64,000 bases of DNA from Sinomonas humi (GTDB taxonomy: Bacteria > Actinomycetota > Actinomycetes > Actinomycetales > Micrococcaceae), in NCBI RefSeq assembly GCF_000802235.1, contig NZ_JTDL01000033.1:46559-110558 (forward strand), given 5' to 3'. Under the pieces are notes generated by a model. It was not told the origin of the DNA, did no database searches, and saw only the letters and a program-made list of their open reading frames with translations. Below, in pieces: positions 10,271 to 21,046 of this stretch (its first letter is position 1; the number at the start of each line of letters is the position of its first letter). Both the position numbers and the translations under genes were made by a program.

Positions 10271-10894
10271 GTGACCTACGTACTGCCTGATCTTCCGTAC
10301 GACTACGCGGCCCTCGAGCCACATATCTCGGCACGGATCATGGAGCTCCACCACGACAAGCACCACGCGAGCTACGTGGCCGGCGCGAACACCGCGCTCG
10401 AGAAGCTCGCCGAGGCCCGCGAGGCCGGAAACTTCACGGACATCCCGCGCCTCAGCAAGGATCTGGCGTTCCACCTCGGCGGCCACACCAACCACTCGAT
10501 CTTCTGGAAGAACCTCTCTCCCGAAGGTGGCGGCAAGCCTGAGGGCGAGCTCGCGGCTGCGATCGATGAGGCGTTCGGTTCCTTCGACAAGTTCGTCGCG
10601 CACTTCAGCGCCGCAGCGACGAGCCTCCAGGGCTCAGGCTGGGCGATCCTCGCGTACGAGCCCCTCGGTGGGAATCTCGTCATCGAGCAGCTCTACGATC
10701 AGCAGGGCAACATCCCGGTTGGGACCATCCCGCTGCTCATGCTGGACATGTGGGAGCACGCGTTCTACCTCGACTACGTGAACGTGAAGGCGGACTACGT
10801 CAAGGCGTTCTGGAACATCGTCAACTGGGCCGATGTGGCGCAGCGCTTCGAGGCGGCCCGCTCTGGCGCCAAGGGCCTCGTCACGCCCGTCTGA
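10271..10894 (+). CDS. sodA: Superoxide dismutase, Mn/Fe type
   Basis: A 207-residue Mn/Fe superoxide dismutase that disproportionates superoxide. The metal ligands are visible in context: His27 in MELHHDKHH, the His of [10 protein letters not shown], and Asp and His in [25 protein letters not shown] is the usual second-sphere segment. The sequence alone does not tell Mn from Fe, although actinobacterial enzymes of this type are usually Mn. GTG at 10271 has GGAGGA about 5 nt upstream. No signal peptide is present, so the enzyme should be cytoplasmic. A strong hairpin with a T-run follows. Confidence 0.95.
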   Translation: MTYVLPDLPYDYAALEPHISARIMELHHDKHHASYVAGANTALEKLAEAREAGNFTDIPRLSKDLAFHLGGHTNHSIFWKNLSPEGGGKPEGELAAAIDEAFGSFDKFVAHFSAAATSLQGSGWAILAYEPLGGNLVIEQLYDQQGNIPVGTIPLLMLDMWEHAFYLDYVNVKADYVKAFWNIVNWADVAQRFEAARSGAKGLVTPV

Positions 10895-10980
10895 CAGTGA
10901 AGCAACTGTGTGCGCAGAGGACTCAGTGAGCTGAGATTTCTGTCACATTGCGGAGAATTCACCCGTCATCCCCGGAAAGA

Positions 10981-11011
10981 GGGCTCGTCTGTTCACGGAC
11001 GGGCCCTTTTT
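10981..11011 (+). terminator. Rho-independent terminator of sodA
   Basis: A GC-rich stem (GGGCTCGTC pairing with GGACGGGCCC, with small imperfections) around a short loop TGTTCAC, followed immediately by TTTTT. Confidence 0.8.
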
Positions 11012-12190
<1,179 letters not shown>

Positions 12191-12192
<2 letters not shown>

Positions 12193-12210
12193 GAACGCCG
12201 TAACGTTCTC
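12191..12210. promoter_or_regulatory. Inverted repeat between gap and pgk
   Basis: GAGAACGCCGTAACGTTCTC has perfect 7-bp arms separated by 6 nt. It starts at the gap stop codon and lies just upstream of the pgk -10 box, over the expected -35 region. There is no T-run, so an operator seems more likely than a terminator. Confidence 0.45.
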
Positions 12211-12220
12211 GGAACTCGGA

Positions 12221-12226
12221 TAGCCT
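12221..12226 (+). promoter_or_regulatory. -10 box (TAGCCT), leaderless pgk
   Basis: TAGCCT ends 6 nt before the pgk ATG. No Shine-Dalgarno is present, so pgk probably has a leaderless transcript in addition to read-through from gap. Confidence 0.5.
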
Positions 12227-12232
12227 GAGTCC

Positions 12233-13468
12233 ATGACTGCACACACTCTCGACGAGCTGCTCGCCGATGGTGTCCGTGGGCGGCACGTTCTGGTCCGGTC
12301 GGACCTGAACGTGCCGCTCGACGGTTCCACCGTGACCGACGACGGCCGGGTCCGCGCGTCCCTTCCCGTCATCTCGAAGCTGGCTGAGGCCGGCGCCCGG
12401 GTCATCGTCTTGGCCCACCTCGGCCGCCCCAAGGGGATGCCGGAAGAGAAGTACTCGCTGCGGCCCGCAGCTGACCGTCTCGCCGAGCTTGCCTCGTTCC
12501 CCGTGCGCCTCGCCGGGGACGTGGTCGGCCCGAGCGCCCAGGAGCTCGCTGCTGGCCTCGGCGACGGCGAAGTCCTCGTGCTGGAGAACGTTCGCTTCGA
12601 CGCGCACGAGACGAGCAAGATCGACGCCGAACGCGAGGAGTTTGCGCGCGAGCTTGCGGCGCTCACCGGTGAAAACGGGGCCTACGTCGACGACGCTTTC
12701 GGTGCGGTTCACCGCAAGCATGCGAGCGTCTACGACATCGCCTCGGTTCTGCCCGCCTACCTGGGCGAGCTTGTCCGAGCCGAGGTCGAGGTGCTCAAGC
12801 GCCTCACCGAGGGCGCCGAGCGCCCGTACGTCGTGGTCCTCGGCGGCTCGAAGGTCTCCGACAAGCTCGCGGTGATCGACAACCTCATCGGAAAGGCCGA
12901 CAGGCTTCTGGTCGGCGGTGGGATGCTGTTCACGTTCCTCGCCGCGCAGGGGCACAAGGTCGGATCGAGCCTCCTCGAGCGGGACCAGATCCCAACGGTC
13001 CAGGCGTACCTCGAGCGGGCGACGGCGGCGGGCACCGAGTTCGTGCTGCCCACCGACGTCGTGGTCGCCTCGAAGTTCGCTGCCGACGCTGACCACGAGG
13101 TCGCGGCGGCCGACGCCATCGAGGAGACCACCTTCGGCGAGGCGGGGATCGGCCTCGACATCGGCCCTGACACGGCGAAGGCCTTCGCGAACGAGATCGA
13201 AGGTGCCAAGACCGTGTTCTGGAACGGGCCGATGGGCGTCTTCGAGTTCCCTGCCTTCGCGGCGGGCACGAAGGCCGTCGCCCAAGCCCTCGCCGACGCG
13301 ACCGCGGCGGGTGCCCTCACGGTCGTCGGCGGCGGCGATTCGGCCGCGGCCGTGCGGACGCTCGGCTTCGCCGATTCCCAGTTCGGGCATATCTCGACTG
13401 GGGGCGGGGCGAGCCTCGAATATCTCGAGGGCAAGGAGCTGCCGGGCTTGACCGCCCTCGGCGCCTAG
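12233..13468 (+). CDS. pgk: Phosphoglycerate kinase
   Basis: Pgk, 411 residues, transfers phosphate from 1,3-bisphosphoglycerate to ADP. The N-terminal domain has [13 protein letters not shown] and [16 protein letters not shown]. The hinge and C-terminal nucleotide domain carry [25 protein letters not shown] and [11 protein letters not shown]. Length is standard. The ATG at 12233 is directly preceded by a -10 box at leaderless spacing, so pgk can be transcribed independently of gap. Confidence 0.97.
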   Translation: MTAHTLDELLADGVRGRHVLVRSDLNVPLDGSTVTDDGRVRASLPVISKLAEAGARVIVLAHLGRPKGMPEEKYSLRPAADRLAELASFPVRLAGDVVGPSAQELAAGLGDGEVLVLENVRFDAHETSKIDAEREEFARELAALTGENGAYVDDAFGAVHRKHASVYDIASVLPAYLGELVRAEVEVLKRLTEGAERPYVVVLGGSKVSDKLAVIDNLIGKADRLLVGGGMLFTFLAAQGHKVGSSLLERDQIPTVQAYLERATAAGTEFVLPTDVVVASKFAADADHEVAAADAIEETTFGEAGIGLDIGPDTAKAFANEIEGAKTVFWNGPMGVFEFPAFAAGTKAVAQALADATAAGALTVVGGGDSAAAVRTLGFADSQFGHISTGGGASLEYLEGKELPGLTALGA

Positions 13469-13479
13469 CCTTCTCAATG

Positions 13480-13519
13480 ACGCCGGGTGCGCTCACCCTC
13501 GAGGGAGCGCACCTGGCGT
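13480..13519 (+). terminator. Hairpin between pgk and tpiA
   Basis: A stem of 5 plus 9 bp with one mismatch (ACGCC-g-GGTGCGCTC pairing with GAGCGCACC-t-GGCGT) and a 10-nt loop. Only a weak pyrimidine tract follows, so it may be an attenuator or processing site rather than a full terminator. Confidence 0.5.
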
Positions 13520-13555
13520 TCTCTTCGCTTGCAGGAACATCCCACAGGAGACAGC

Positions 13556-14368
13556 GTGACCACTTCCTCGAACGGCTCGTTCGACCGCATCCCGCTCATC
13601 GCCGGCAACTGGAAGATGAACATGGACCACGTCCAGGCCATCACCCTCCTCCAGAAGCTGGCCTGGACCCTCGAGGACAAGCGCCACGACTTCGGCCGGG
13701 TCGAGGTGGCCATCTTCCCGCCGTTCACCGACCTCCGTGGGGTGCAGACCCTCGTGCAAGGCGACGACCTCAAGATCGTCTACGGGGGCCAAGACCTCTC
13801 GCCCTTCGATTCGGGCGCGTACACCGGGGATATCAGCGGGGCGTTCCTCGCGAAGCTCGGGTGCACCTACGCCCTCGTTGGCCACAGCGAGCGGCGCACA
13901 GTGCACGGCGAGTCTGACGAGGAGCTCAACGCCAAGACGAAGGCGGCGTACAAGCACGGGCTCGTACCCGTCCTCTGCGTTGGCGAGGGCCTCGAAGTCC
14001 GTCAAGCGGGCAAGCACGTCGAGCATACTCTTGCGCAGCTCCGCGCCGACGTGGACGGGCTCACCCCTGAGCAGGCTTCATCCCTCGTCGTGGCGTACGA
14101 GCCCGTGTGGGCCATCGGAACCGGCGAGGTTGCTGGCCCTGAGGACGCGCAGGAGATGTGCGCAGCCATCCGGGCGGAGCTCTCCTCGATCTTCGGCGAC
14201 GAGGCCGCACGCGGCACCCGGCTCCTGTACGGCGGCTCCGTCAAGGCGGCGAACGCGGCGGCGATCCTCAGCCAGCCTGATGTCGACGGCGTGCTCGTCG
14301 GCGGCGCGAGCTTGGACCCAGCCGAGTTTGCTAGCATTGTCAGGTTCGAGAGCCACGCCGGCGCGTAG
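13556..14368 (+). CDS. tpiA: Triosephosphate isomerase
   Basis: TpiA, 270 residues, interconverts dihydroxyacetone phosphate and glyceraldehyde-3-phosphate. The catalytic residues are visible: Lys in AGNWKMN, His in VGHSERR, and Glu in [11 protein letters not shown]. The phosphate-gripping loop [10 protein letters not shown] is near the C terminus. GTG at 13556 follows AGGAG by about 6 nt, and upstream in-frame starts lie in the pgk-tpiA hairpin. It is the last glycolytic gene of the cluster and is followed by secG. Confidence 0.96.
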   Translation: MTTSSNGSFDRIPLIAGNWKMNMDHVQAITLLQKLAWTLEDKRHDFGRVEVAIFPPFTDLRGVQTLVQGDDLKIVYGGQDLSPFDSGAYTGDISGAFLAKLGCTYALVGHSERRTVHGESDEELNAKTKAAYKHGLVPVLCVGEGLEVRQAGKHVEHTLAQLRADVDGLTPEQASSLVVAYEPVWAIGTGEVAGPEDAQEMCAAIRAELSSIFGDEAARGTRLLYGGSVKAANAAAILSQPDVDGVLVGGASLDPAEFASIVRFESHAGA

Positions 14369-14443
14369 CGTTCTCCGTCATCGCTCGACCCGTCGTACTG
14401 TTCGACCCGCATTACCACTCGAGGAAGGCCACGAGGCACCAGC

Positions 14444-14701
14444 GTGCAAGTACTCCAGATCATCCTGCAGATCCTGCTCGGCATCACGAGCCTGCTGCTG
14501 ACCCTGCTCATCCTCATGCACAAGGGTCGTGGCGGGGGCCTCTCGGACATGTTCGGCGGCGGAATGTCCTCTGGCCTTGCGTCTTCCGGCGTCGCGGAGC
14601 GGAACCTCAACCGCTTCACGATCATCCTCGGCATCACGTGGGGCGTGGTGATCGTCGCTCTCGGCCTCATCATGCGTTTCTCCGGAACCAGCAGTTCCTG
14701 A
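14444..14701 (+). CDS. secG: Preprotein translocase subunit SecG
   Basis: SecG, 85 residues, the small accessory subunit of the SecYEG channel. Two hydrophobic helices span about residues 3-25 and 58-79. They are joined by the diagnostic cytoplasmic loop HKGRGGGLSDMFGGGM and the block AERNLNRFT. GTG start with GAGG 7 nt upstream. Synteny (tpiA then secG) is conserved in actinobacteria. Confidence 0.93.
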   Translation: MQVLQIILQILLGITSLLLTLLILMHKGRGGGLSDMFGGGMSSGLASSGVAERNLNRFTIILGITWGVVIVALGLIMRFSGTSSS

Positions 14702-14709
14702 GAGGAGAG

Positions 14710-14799
14710 GGGGCTGAAGCCCCAATAACCTTTCAAGGGTCTCAACCTTCAAGGGTCAGGTCCCGCGGGTGTTCCACCCGCGGGACCTGACCCTTGAAG
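14710..14799. terminator. Bidirectional terminator with perfect 25-bp stem
   Basis: A small hairpin GGGGCT-GA-AGCCCC (14710-14723) is followed by a much larger one. Arm 14747-14771 is the exact reverse complement of arm 14775-14799, with a 3-nt loop (TTC). The 10-mer TTCAAGGGTC also occurs just upstream, at about 14732. It lies between the convergent secG and pgl genes and can stop transcription from both sides. Confidence 0.8.
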
Positions 14800-14822
14800 T
14801 GTCTGGGCTCCCTTTTCCGCTT

Positions 14823-14860
14823 GTCCTCCGCTCAGGCGGAAGTCCTCCGCTCAGGCGGAA
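14823..14860. repeat. Tandem 19-bp duplication over the pgl 3' end
   Basis: GTCCTCCGCTCAGGCGGAA occurs twice in perfect tandem (14823-14841 and 14842-14860). Each unit contains the hairpin TCCGC-TCAG-GCGGA. The second copy includes the pgl stop codon (14851-14853). Confidence 0.9.
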
Positions 14861-15669
14861 GCCGGCTCCTTGCGGAGGAGGTTCTCGGGCACCTGCGCGG
14901 CGGCGTCGGCGTCGATGAGCCACAGGGTGCGGTTGCGCCCTCGCGCTCCGGCCGCAGGAACCTGCACGGGCCCAGCTCCCGCAAGGGCGAGACCGACTGC
15001 GCCGGCCTTGTCTTCACCCGCCACGAGCATCCAGACCTCGTCGGCCGACTTGAGCGCGGGGAGCGTGAGGGAGATCCGCTCCGGAGGCGGCTTCGGTGAG
15101 TTCGTGACGCCGACGACGGTCGGCTTCGTCTCGCGGATCCCCGCCATCTCGGGGAAGAGCGACGCCACGTGCGCGTCTGGGCCCACGCCAAGCAGGAGGA
15201 CGTCGAAGCGGGGGAGAGGGCCCGGCTCGTCGGGCCGACTATCCGAAAAGTCGGCCTCGTGTTCCCGCGCCGCAGCTTCCTGAAGCTGCTGCGCGTAGTC
15301 CGCCGCGGCGTCGTCCGGGCTCTTGAACTTGTCTGAGTCGCCGGGGACGTGCACACGGGCAGGGTCGAGCGGGAGCTGGTCCAAGAGCGCTGCGCGCGCC
15401 TGGACCACGTTCCGGTCCGGTGAGTCGGCCGCCACGAAGCGCTCGTCGCCCCACCACACGTTGACCTTCGACCAGTCAACGGCGCGGCAGGCCGGGGACT
15501 CCGCGACTGCTCGGAGCGTCCCGATCCCCATCGTGCCGCCCGTGAGGACGATGGTGGCGTCCCCGTAGCGGTCCTGCGTGTCAACGAGCTTCGTGATGAG
15601 GCGCGCCGCTATGGCCGCCAGCAGCACTGACGAATCGGGATGGATGCTGACGCGTGGATCAGCGCTCAC
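14851..15669 (-). CDS. pgl: 6-phosphogluconolactonase
   Basis: Pgl (DevB type), 272 residues, hydrolyses 6-phosphogluconolactone in the oxidative pentose phosphate pathway. Typical blocks are VLTGGTMGIGTLRAV, VNVWWGDERFV and the conserved VLLLGVGPDAHVASLFP. The late segment ERISLTLPALKSADEVW matches the family. The GTG start overlaps the opcA 3' end by 11 bp, so it is translationally coupled and last in tkt-tal-pgi-zwf-opcA-pgl. The stop codon sits within a 19-bp tandem duplication. Confidence 0.93.
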   Translation of the reverse strand: MSADPRVSIHPDSSVLLAAIAARLITKLVDTQDRYGDATIVLTGGTMGIGTLRAVAESPACRAVDWSKVNVWWGDERFVAADSPDRNVVQARAALLDQLPLDPARVHVPGDSDKFKSPDDAAADYAQQLQEAAAREHEADFSDSRPDEPGPLPRFDVLLLGVGPDAHVASLFPEMAGIRETKPTVVGVTNSPKPPPERISLTLPALKSADEVWMLVAGEDKAGAVGLALAGAGPVQVPAAGARGRNRTLWLIDADAAAQVPENLLRKEPASA

Positions 15670-16600
15670 TGGGCGTCACACTCCTCAGGTTGGTCCGGGG
15701 GAGGCCCTCGGCGAGGACCTCGCCGAACACCTGGTCGGGATCGAGCCTTCGGAGCTCCTCCGCGAGGCAGTCCTCGAGAGTGCGGCGTGGGAGGGCGATG
15801 CGCTGCGACGGCTGGCCCGGCTGGGTCAGCTCGGCGACGGTGAGGCCCGGCCGGTAGAGCTGGATGTCGCCCGAGGGGCGGTTCAGCCGGACCCGCCGGA
15901 TGCCGGTACCTGCCGGGTCCGCGACGATGGTCACTGGCACATCGAGCTCGAGCGTGAGCCACGCGGCAAGCAGGACGGTGCTGGGCGAGTCCGAGGCACC
16001 TTCGACGGTCACTCCTGTGATGGGGGAGTCGTCGGCCTGATCGAGGGCCGCCGCGAGCTGGATCCGCCAGTTCGTCACGCGGGTCCACGCGAGGTCCGTA
16101 TCGCCTGCGCGGTAGGTATCACGGATCCGATAGAGCGCCTCGGTCGGGTCCGGCTCGTTGCCGGAGTCGGTGATCCGTCGATGGGCGATGCAGCCGACGG
16201 AGGTCGCGGCGGCGTCGGTCGGAGCACCGTGCGGCCACCACGCAACGATGGGGGCATCAGGGAGGAGCAGCGCCGCGACGAGTGACTCGCTCTCCTCCGC
16301 GAGGCGGCCATAGCCGCGAAGGACGACGACCTCCGAGGCACCGGCGTCTCCGCCGACGCGGATCTGGCCGTCAATCCTGTCGGCCGCATCGCGGCCTGAA
16401 TCGACGAGCACGATGATCCGGCAGGGGTGCTCGCGGCTCGCCTGATTGGCTGCCTCGATGGCCTCCTCCTCGAAGCCGTGCTTCGTAATGACGACGAGCG
16501 TCAGGACTCGGCCGAGGGCTACGACTCCGCCCTGATGGCGGAGGTTCATGAGCTCCTTGGAGATCTTCGAAGTCGTCGTGTGGGGTAGATCGATGATCAA
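15659..16600 (-). CDS. opcA: Glucose-6-phosphate dehydrogenase assembly protein OpcA
   Basis: OpcA, 313 residues, required for full activity of glucose-6-phosphate dehydrogenase in cyanobacteria and actinobacteria. It opens with MIIDLPHTTTSKISKELMNL and contains VVITKHGFEEEAIEAANQAS, then PIVAWWPHGAPTD and TDLAWTRVTNWRIQLAAALD, all characteristic. The start is inferred as TTG at 16600: it overlaps the zwf stop (TTGA) and has GGAGG 5 nt upstream. A second in-frame TTG at 16612 would add four residues. Its position directly after zwf fits a chaperone-like role for Zwf. Confidence 0.9.
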   Translation of the reverse strand: MIIDLPHTTTSKISKELMNLRHQGGVVALGRVLTLVVITKHGFEEEAIEAANQASREHPCRIIVLVDSGRDAADRIDGQIRVGGDAGASEVVVLRGYGRLAEESESLVAALLLPDAPIVAWWPHGAPTDAAATSVGCIAHRRITDSGNEPDPTEALYRIRDTYRAGDTDLAWTRVTNWRIQLAAALDQADDSPITGVTVEGASDSPSTVLLAAWLTLELDVPVTIVADPAGTGIRRVRLNRPSGDIQLYRPGLTVAELTQPGQPSQRIALPRRTLEDCLAEELRRLDPDQVFGEVLAEGLPRTNLRSVTPSER

Positions 16601-18156
16601 GGCCGCCTCCAAGAGCGTCCGTCGCGGGCCATGAGCGCGTCAGCCGACGCGGGCCCCCAGCTGCCGGGTGCGTAGGGCTCGGGCTTGTCTCCCGTGTTTG
16701 CCCAGTACTCTTCGAATGGGTCGAGGATCTTCCACGAGAGCTCGACTTCCTCGTGCCGAGGGAAGAGCGGCGGCTCCCCGAGCAGGACATCGAGGATGAG
16801 CCGTTCGTAGGCCTCGGGAGAGGACTCTGTGAAGGAGTTCCCGTAGCCGAAGTCCATGCTCACGTCGCGCACTTCCATCTGCGTACCCGGCACCTTGGAG
16901 CCGAACCGGATGGTGGCACCCTCGTCCGGCTGCACGCGGATCACGACCGCGTTCTGGCCGAACTCGGCGGTGCCCTGGTCGCGGAAGAGGAGGTTGGGGG
17001 CCTTCTTGAAGACGACGGCGATCTCCGTCACCCGGCGCCCGAGGCGCTTTCCGGCGCGGAGGTAGAACGGCACGCTTGCCCAGCGGCGCGTGTTGATGTC
17101 CACCCGGATCGCGGCGTAGGTCTCCGTCGTCGAATCGGCCGGGATGCCTTCTTCCTCGAGGTAGCCCTTGACGAGCTCGCCACCCTGCCAGCCACCCGTG
17201 AACTGCCCGCGGGCAGAGTGCTGCGAAAGGTCCTCGGGAAGCCGCACGGCGGCGAGAACCTTCTCCTTCTCGGCACGCAGATCCTCGGCGTCGAAGGAGA
17301 TGGGCTCCTCCATCGCGGTGAGGGCAAGGAGCTGGAGCAGGTGGTTCTGGATGACGTCACGCGCTGCGCCCACGCCGTCGTAATAGCCGGCGCGGCCGCC
17401 TGTTCCGATGTCCTCGGCCATCGTGATCTGGACGTGGTCGACGTAGTTGCCGTTCCAGATGGGTTCGAAGAGCTGATTGGCGAAGCGGAGGGCCAGGATG
17501 TTCTGAACCGTCTCCTTGCCGAGATAGTGGTCGATCCGGAACACGGCATCGGGCGGGAAGACGGACTCGACGATGTCGTTGAGCTGGCGTGCGGATTCGA
17601 GATTGTGGCCGAACGGCTTCTCGATGACCACACGGCGCCACTTGCCTTCTTCCGCTTGAGCGAGCCCATGGGCAGAGAGCTGGCGGCAGACCTGCTCGAA
17701 GGCCTTCGGCGGGATCGAGAGGTAGAACGCGTGGTTGCCCCGCGTACCTCGCTGCTCGTCCAGTTCCTCGAGCGTCGCCTTGAGGCGTTCGAACGCCTCG
17801 TCGTCGTCGAACGAGCCTTGGACGAAGCGCACGCCCTCGTTGAGCTGAGCCCACACCGCCTCGTCGAAGGGGGTACGCGCGTACTTCTTGACAGAGGCCT
17901 TGACCTCTTCGGCGAAGTCCTCCTTCTCCCACTCGCGGCGGGCGAACCCGACGAGCGCGAAGCTGGGCGGCAGAAGGCCTCGGTTCGCGAGGTCGTACAC
18001 GGCCGGCATGAGCTTCTTGCGAGCGAGGTCACCCGTGACTCCGAAGAGCACGAGCGACGACGGCCCTGCGATCCGGTTCAAGCGCCGGTCTCTCGGGTCA
18101 CGGAGCGGATTCCCGCGCCGCTTCGACCCGGCCGCGCCGTTGTCGTTCTCTGGCAT
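16597..18156 (-). CDS. zwf: Glucose-6-phosphate 1-dehydrogenase
   Basis: Zwf, 519 residues, oxidises glucose-6-phosphate with NADP. The coenzyme motif is LFGVTGDLARKKLMPAVYDL near residue 36. The substrate site is RIDHYLGKETVQN near 197, containing the catalytic His region, with VIEKPFGHN before it. The C-terminal part has FYLRAGKRL and ERLILDVLLGE. It lies between pgi and opcA. A 31-residue basic N terminus precedes the Rossmann fold, as in related Micrococcaceae proteins. Confidence 0.96.
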   Translation of the reverse strand: MPENDNGAAGSKRRGNPLRDPRDRRLNRIAGPSSLVLFGVTGDLARKKLMPAVYDLANRGLLPPSFALVGFARREWEKEDFAEEVKASVKKYARTPFDEAVWAQLNEGVRFVQGSFDDDEAFERLKATLEELDEQRGTRGNHAFYLSIPPKAFEQVCRQLSAHGLAQAEEGKWRRVVIEKPFGHNLESARQLNDIVESVFPPDAVFRIDHYLGKETVQNILALRFANQLFEPIWNGNYVDHVQITMAEDIGTGGRAGYYDGVGAARDVIQNHLLQLLALTAMEEPISFDAEDLRAEKEKVLAAVRLPEDLSQHSARGQFTGGWQGGELVKGYLEEEGIPADSTTETYAAIRVDINTRRWASVPFYLRAGKRLGRRVTEIAVVFKKAPNLLFRDQGTAEFGQNAVVIRVQPDEGATIRFGSKVPGTQMEVRDVSMDFGYGNSFTESSPEAYERLILDVLLGEPPLFPRHEEVELSWKILDPFEEYWANTGDKPEPYAPGSWGPASADALMARDGRSWRRP

Positions 18157-18203
18157 GATGCCTTTCTATTCCTTCCATGCGGTCCGGCAAAGCGGAACCG
18201 AGC

Positions 18204-18242
18204 AAAAGCCGCCGGCCCGGCCGGGAAGGCCGGGCCGGCGGC
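18204..18242 (-). terminator. Terminator downstream of pgi
   Basis: On the minus strand a perfect 15-bp GC-only stem (arms 18208-18222 and 18228-18242, 5-nt loop) is followed by TTTT. It lies between pgi and zwf, so zwf-opcA-pgl may depend on read-through or on its own promoter. Confidence 0.8.
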
Positions 18243-18250
18243 TCGCAGCC

Positions 18251-19861
18251 TCAGCGCGCCAGACCAGAGACCAGGTCGGTCAGTTGCTGAACACCGGCGT
18301 CGCGGTCCGTGAGGTGCAGCCGGAGTACCGGCCGGCCGTGCTCGGCGAGCACTTGGGCGTCTCCAGCAGCCTGGGCCTCGATGAGCTGAGCGAACGTGAA
18401 GGGCCGGCCGGGAATCTCTACGTCGTTCGATGCCGACGCCGTCACTTGGAGGAAGACCCCAACAGCCGGACCGCCCTTGTGGTACTGCCCGGTCGAGTGG
18501 AGGAATCGGGGTCCCCAGCCGAACGTCGTCGGGCGCCCCGTTGCCTTCGCAAAGAGGTCGCGGACGCCCTCAAGCTGCGGGTAGGCCAGCCGATCGAGGT
18601 ACGCCTGGACGCTCAGGTAGCCCTTGGGGCTCAGCTGGGCAAGCAGTGCCTTGACGGCCTCCTCGACAGTGGACGCACCCCCCAGCCAATCGCCCCCGCG
18701 AACCTCGATTGCGCCTTCTGTGAAGTTGGCCGGAGTCGGCTCGGGACGGGCATCGAGCAGGCCGCGAGCGGCGGCCTTGGCGGCCTCCACGTCGGGCTGG
18801 TCGAACGGGTTGATGCCCAGAAGGCGCCCGGCGACGGCGGTCGCGAACTCCCACACGAGCATCTGCGTTGCGAGGGTGCCGCCCACCGCGGCTTGGTTCG
18901 GCCCGAGGACGGGCTCGGCGTCAGCCGAGACAAGCCGGACGACCAGGACGTCGTCGGCGTCCTCCGTCACCTCAGGCGAGGTGACCGACGCGACGACGGG
19001 GAGGATCCCCTTGCCGATTTTGCCGGTCGATTCAGCGATGAGCTGCTCGGCCCAATCGGCGAAGCCGTTGATGCCCGAACCGTCCTCGACGATCACGATC
19101 TTGTCGCGCAGCGGGGACGTGCCGCCGAGAGCCGCGCCGAGCTGGAGGCCGATGTTGTCTTCCGAGTCGTCGCGCAGAAGTTCGGCTGCTTCCTCGGCCT
19201 CGTCGAGCAGGGCCTGGATGTCAACGCCCGCGAGGCCCGAGGGCACGAGCCCGAAGGCCGTGAGCGCCGAGTAGCGCCCGCCCACATTCGGGTCCGCGTT
19301 GAACACTGCTCGGTATCCGGCCTCTCGACTGGCGGCTTCAAGCGGCGAGCCCGGGTCGGTGACGACGACGATGCGCCGCTTCGCGTCAATGCCAGCCGCT
19401 TCGAAGGCACCCTCGAACGCCCGCCGCTGCGAGTCGGTCTCGACGGTCGAACCGGACTTGGACGAGACGACGATCGCGGTGGCCTCGAGGCGCTCGGAGA
19501 GCGCTGCGGAGACCTGCTCGGGATCGGTCGAGTCAAGGACGACGAGCGGGACGCCCGCGGTTGCGGTGATGACCTCCGGGGCCAGCGAGGAACCGCCCAT
19601 GCCGCACAGCACGATGCGGTCGACGCCCTCTGCTCGGAGCTCGTCTCGCAGCCTGACGATGTCCGCCACGAGCGGCTGCGAGACACTGGATGCTTCGATC
19701 CAGCCGAGACGCTTGGCCGATTCCTCTTCAGCATCCTTGCCCCACAGCGTGTGGTCCTTGGCGAAGATGCGGCTCGCGACGCTGTCAGCAGCAAGCTCCG
19801 GCACGCGAGACTCGACAGCCTCGCGTGCGGCGCCGGTCGCGTCGAACGTCAGGGCGCTCAC
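18251..19861 (-). CDS. pgi: Glucose-6-phosphate isomerase
   Basis: Pgi, 536 residues. Motifs include [14 protein letters not shown], the sugar-phosphate-binding [27 protein letters not shown], and near the C terminus [19 protein letters not shown]. It belongs to the actinobacterial TAL/PGI-related isomerase group often paired with transaldolase. The GTG at 19861 overlaps the tal stop by four bases (GTGA), so the two are coupled. Its insertion between tal and zwf links glycolysis and pentose phosphate flux; in M. tuberculosis, from memory, pgi lies elsewhere. Confidence 0.94.
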   Translation of the reverse strand: MSALTFDATGAAREAVESRVPELAADSVASRIFAKDHTLWGKDAEEESAKRLGWIEASSVSQPLVADIVRLRDELRAEGVDRIVLCGMGGSSLAPEVITATAGVPLVVLDSTDPEQVSAALSERLEATAIVVSSKSGSTVETDSQRRAFEGAFEAAGIDAKRRIVVVTDPGSPLEAASREAGYRAVFNADPNVGGRYSALTAFGLVPSGLAGVDIQALLDEAEEAAELLRDDSEDNIGLQLGAALGGTSPLRDKIVIVEDGSGINGFADWAEQLIAESTGKIGKGILPVVASVTSPEVTEDADDVLVVRLVSADAEPVLGPNQAAVGGTLATQMLVWEFATAVAGRLLGINPFDQPDVEAAKAAARGLLDARPEPTPANFTEGAIEVRGGDWLGGASTVEEAVKALLAQLSPKGYLSVQAYLDRLAYPQLEGVRDLFAKATGRPTTFGWGPRFLHSTGQYHKGGPAVGVFLQVTASASNDVEIPGRPFTFAQLIEAQAAGDAQVLAEHGRPVLRLHLTDRDAGVQQLTDLVSGLAR

Positions 19862-20979
19862 GCGCGGGCCCCCTGGGCCGTCTCCGAGAGAGTGCGCTCG
19901 ACGTCGGCGAGGAGGTCGTTCCACGATGCGACGAACTTGTCCAGGCCTTCGGATTCGAGGACGGCGACGACGTCGTTGTAGGAGACCCCGATCTTCTCGA
20001 GCGCATCCAGATGGGCGTTGGACTCCTCGTAGCTGCCGTGGATTGTGTCGCCGACGACCTCGGCGTGGTCGAAGGTGGCCTCGAGGGTCTTCTCGGGCAT
20101 CGTGTTCACTACGCCAGGGGCAACAAGCCCGGTCACGTAGAGCGTGTCCGGAAGGTTGGGGTCCTTGACACCGGTCGAGGCCCAGAGCGGGCGCTGCGGC
20201 AGGGCGCCGGCATCCGCGAGCAGCTTCCAACGCTCGGTCGTGAACTCTTCCTCGAACACCTGGTAGGCCAGGCGGGCGTTGGCCAGGCCGGCCTTGCCCT
20301 TGAGGGCTTTGGCCTCGTCGGTGCCGATGGCCTCGAGGCGCTTGTCGACCTCGCTGTCCACGCGGGAGACGAAGAACGAGGCGACCGAGTGGATCTTCGA
20401 GAGGTCGTGGCCGTTCTCCTTGGCCTTCTCGAGCCCGGTCAGGAACGCGTTGATCACTGCGCGGTAGCGCTCGAGGGAGAAGATCAGGGTCACGTTGACG
20501 CTGATCCCGTTCGCGAGGGTCTCGGCGATCGCCTCGAGACCTTCGAGCGTGGCAGGAATCTTGATGTAGACGTTGCCCTTGTTGACCTTGTCCCGCAGTT
20601 TCTTGGCCTCGGCGATCGTGCCCGCGGTGTCCCATGCGAGGCGCGGGTCGACCTCGATCGAGACGCGACCGTCCACGCCCTTGGTCGCCTCGGCGACCGG
20701 GGCGAAGAGGTCGCACGCGTCGGCGACATCGCGCGTCGTGAGCTCGAACACCGTGCGCTCGACGTCCGCGCCGTCCGCGACGAGCTCGCGCAGCTGCGCG
20801 TCGTAGCCGTGGCCCTTCGTGATCGCGCCCTGGAAGATCGTCGGGTTCGTGGTCACGCCGACGACGTTCTTCTCGTCGATCAGCGCCTTGAGGGAGCCGT
20901 CCTGGAGGCGCTGGCGGGAGAGGTCGTCGAGCCAGATCGACACGCCTGCGTCGGAGAGGGCTTGAGTGGGGGTAGTCAT
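19858..20979 (-). CDS. tal: Transaldolase
   Basis: Tal, 373 residues, transfers a dihydroxyacetone unit between sugar phosphates. [13 protein letters not shown] lies near residue 41. The Schiff-base Lys is in NVYIKIPAT. Later blocks are [30 protein letters not shown] and [12 protein letters not shown]. Length and motifs fit the actinobacterial transaldolase type. The ATG has the ribosome binding site AGGAGGA. It is preceded by tkt and overlaps pgi. Confidence 0.95.
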   Translation of the reverse strand: MTTPTQALSDAGVSIWLDDLSRQRLQDGSLKALIDEKNVVGVTTNPTIFQGAITKGHGYDAQLRELVADGADVERTVFELTTRDVADACDLFAPVAEATKGVDGRVSIEVDPRLAWDTAGTIAEAKKLRDKVNKGNVYIKIPATLEGLEAIAETLANGISVNVTLIFSLERYRAVINAFLTGLEKAKENGHDLSKIHSVASFFVSRVDSEVDKRLEAIGTDEAKALKGKAGLANARLAYQVFEEEFTTERWKLLADAGALPQRPLWASTGVKDPNLPDTLYVTGLVAPGVVNTMPEKTLEATFDHAEVVGDTIHGSYEESNAHLDALEKIGVSYNDVVAVLESEGLDKFVASWNDLLADVERTLSETAQGARA

Positions 20980-21011
20980 TTCGGTTCCTCCTCTTGAGGG
21001 GATGGTCAGTG

Positions 21012-21026
21012 CCCCGAATGGCGGGG
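21012..21026. other. Short hairpin between tkt and tal
   Basis: CCCCG-AATGG-CGGGG, a perfect 5-bp stem with a 5-nt loop, in the 67-bp gap between tkt and tal. It may influence processing; no T-run follows on the minus strand. Confidence 0.25.
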
Positions 21027-21046
21027 TAGCCGCACTCTCTCTTTTG

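Noticed and set aside
16753..19981. Long plus-strand frames opposite zwf and pgi
   Set aside because: zwf and pgi have complete motifs on the other strand; the plus frames have no recognisable domain.
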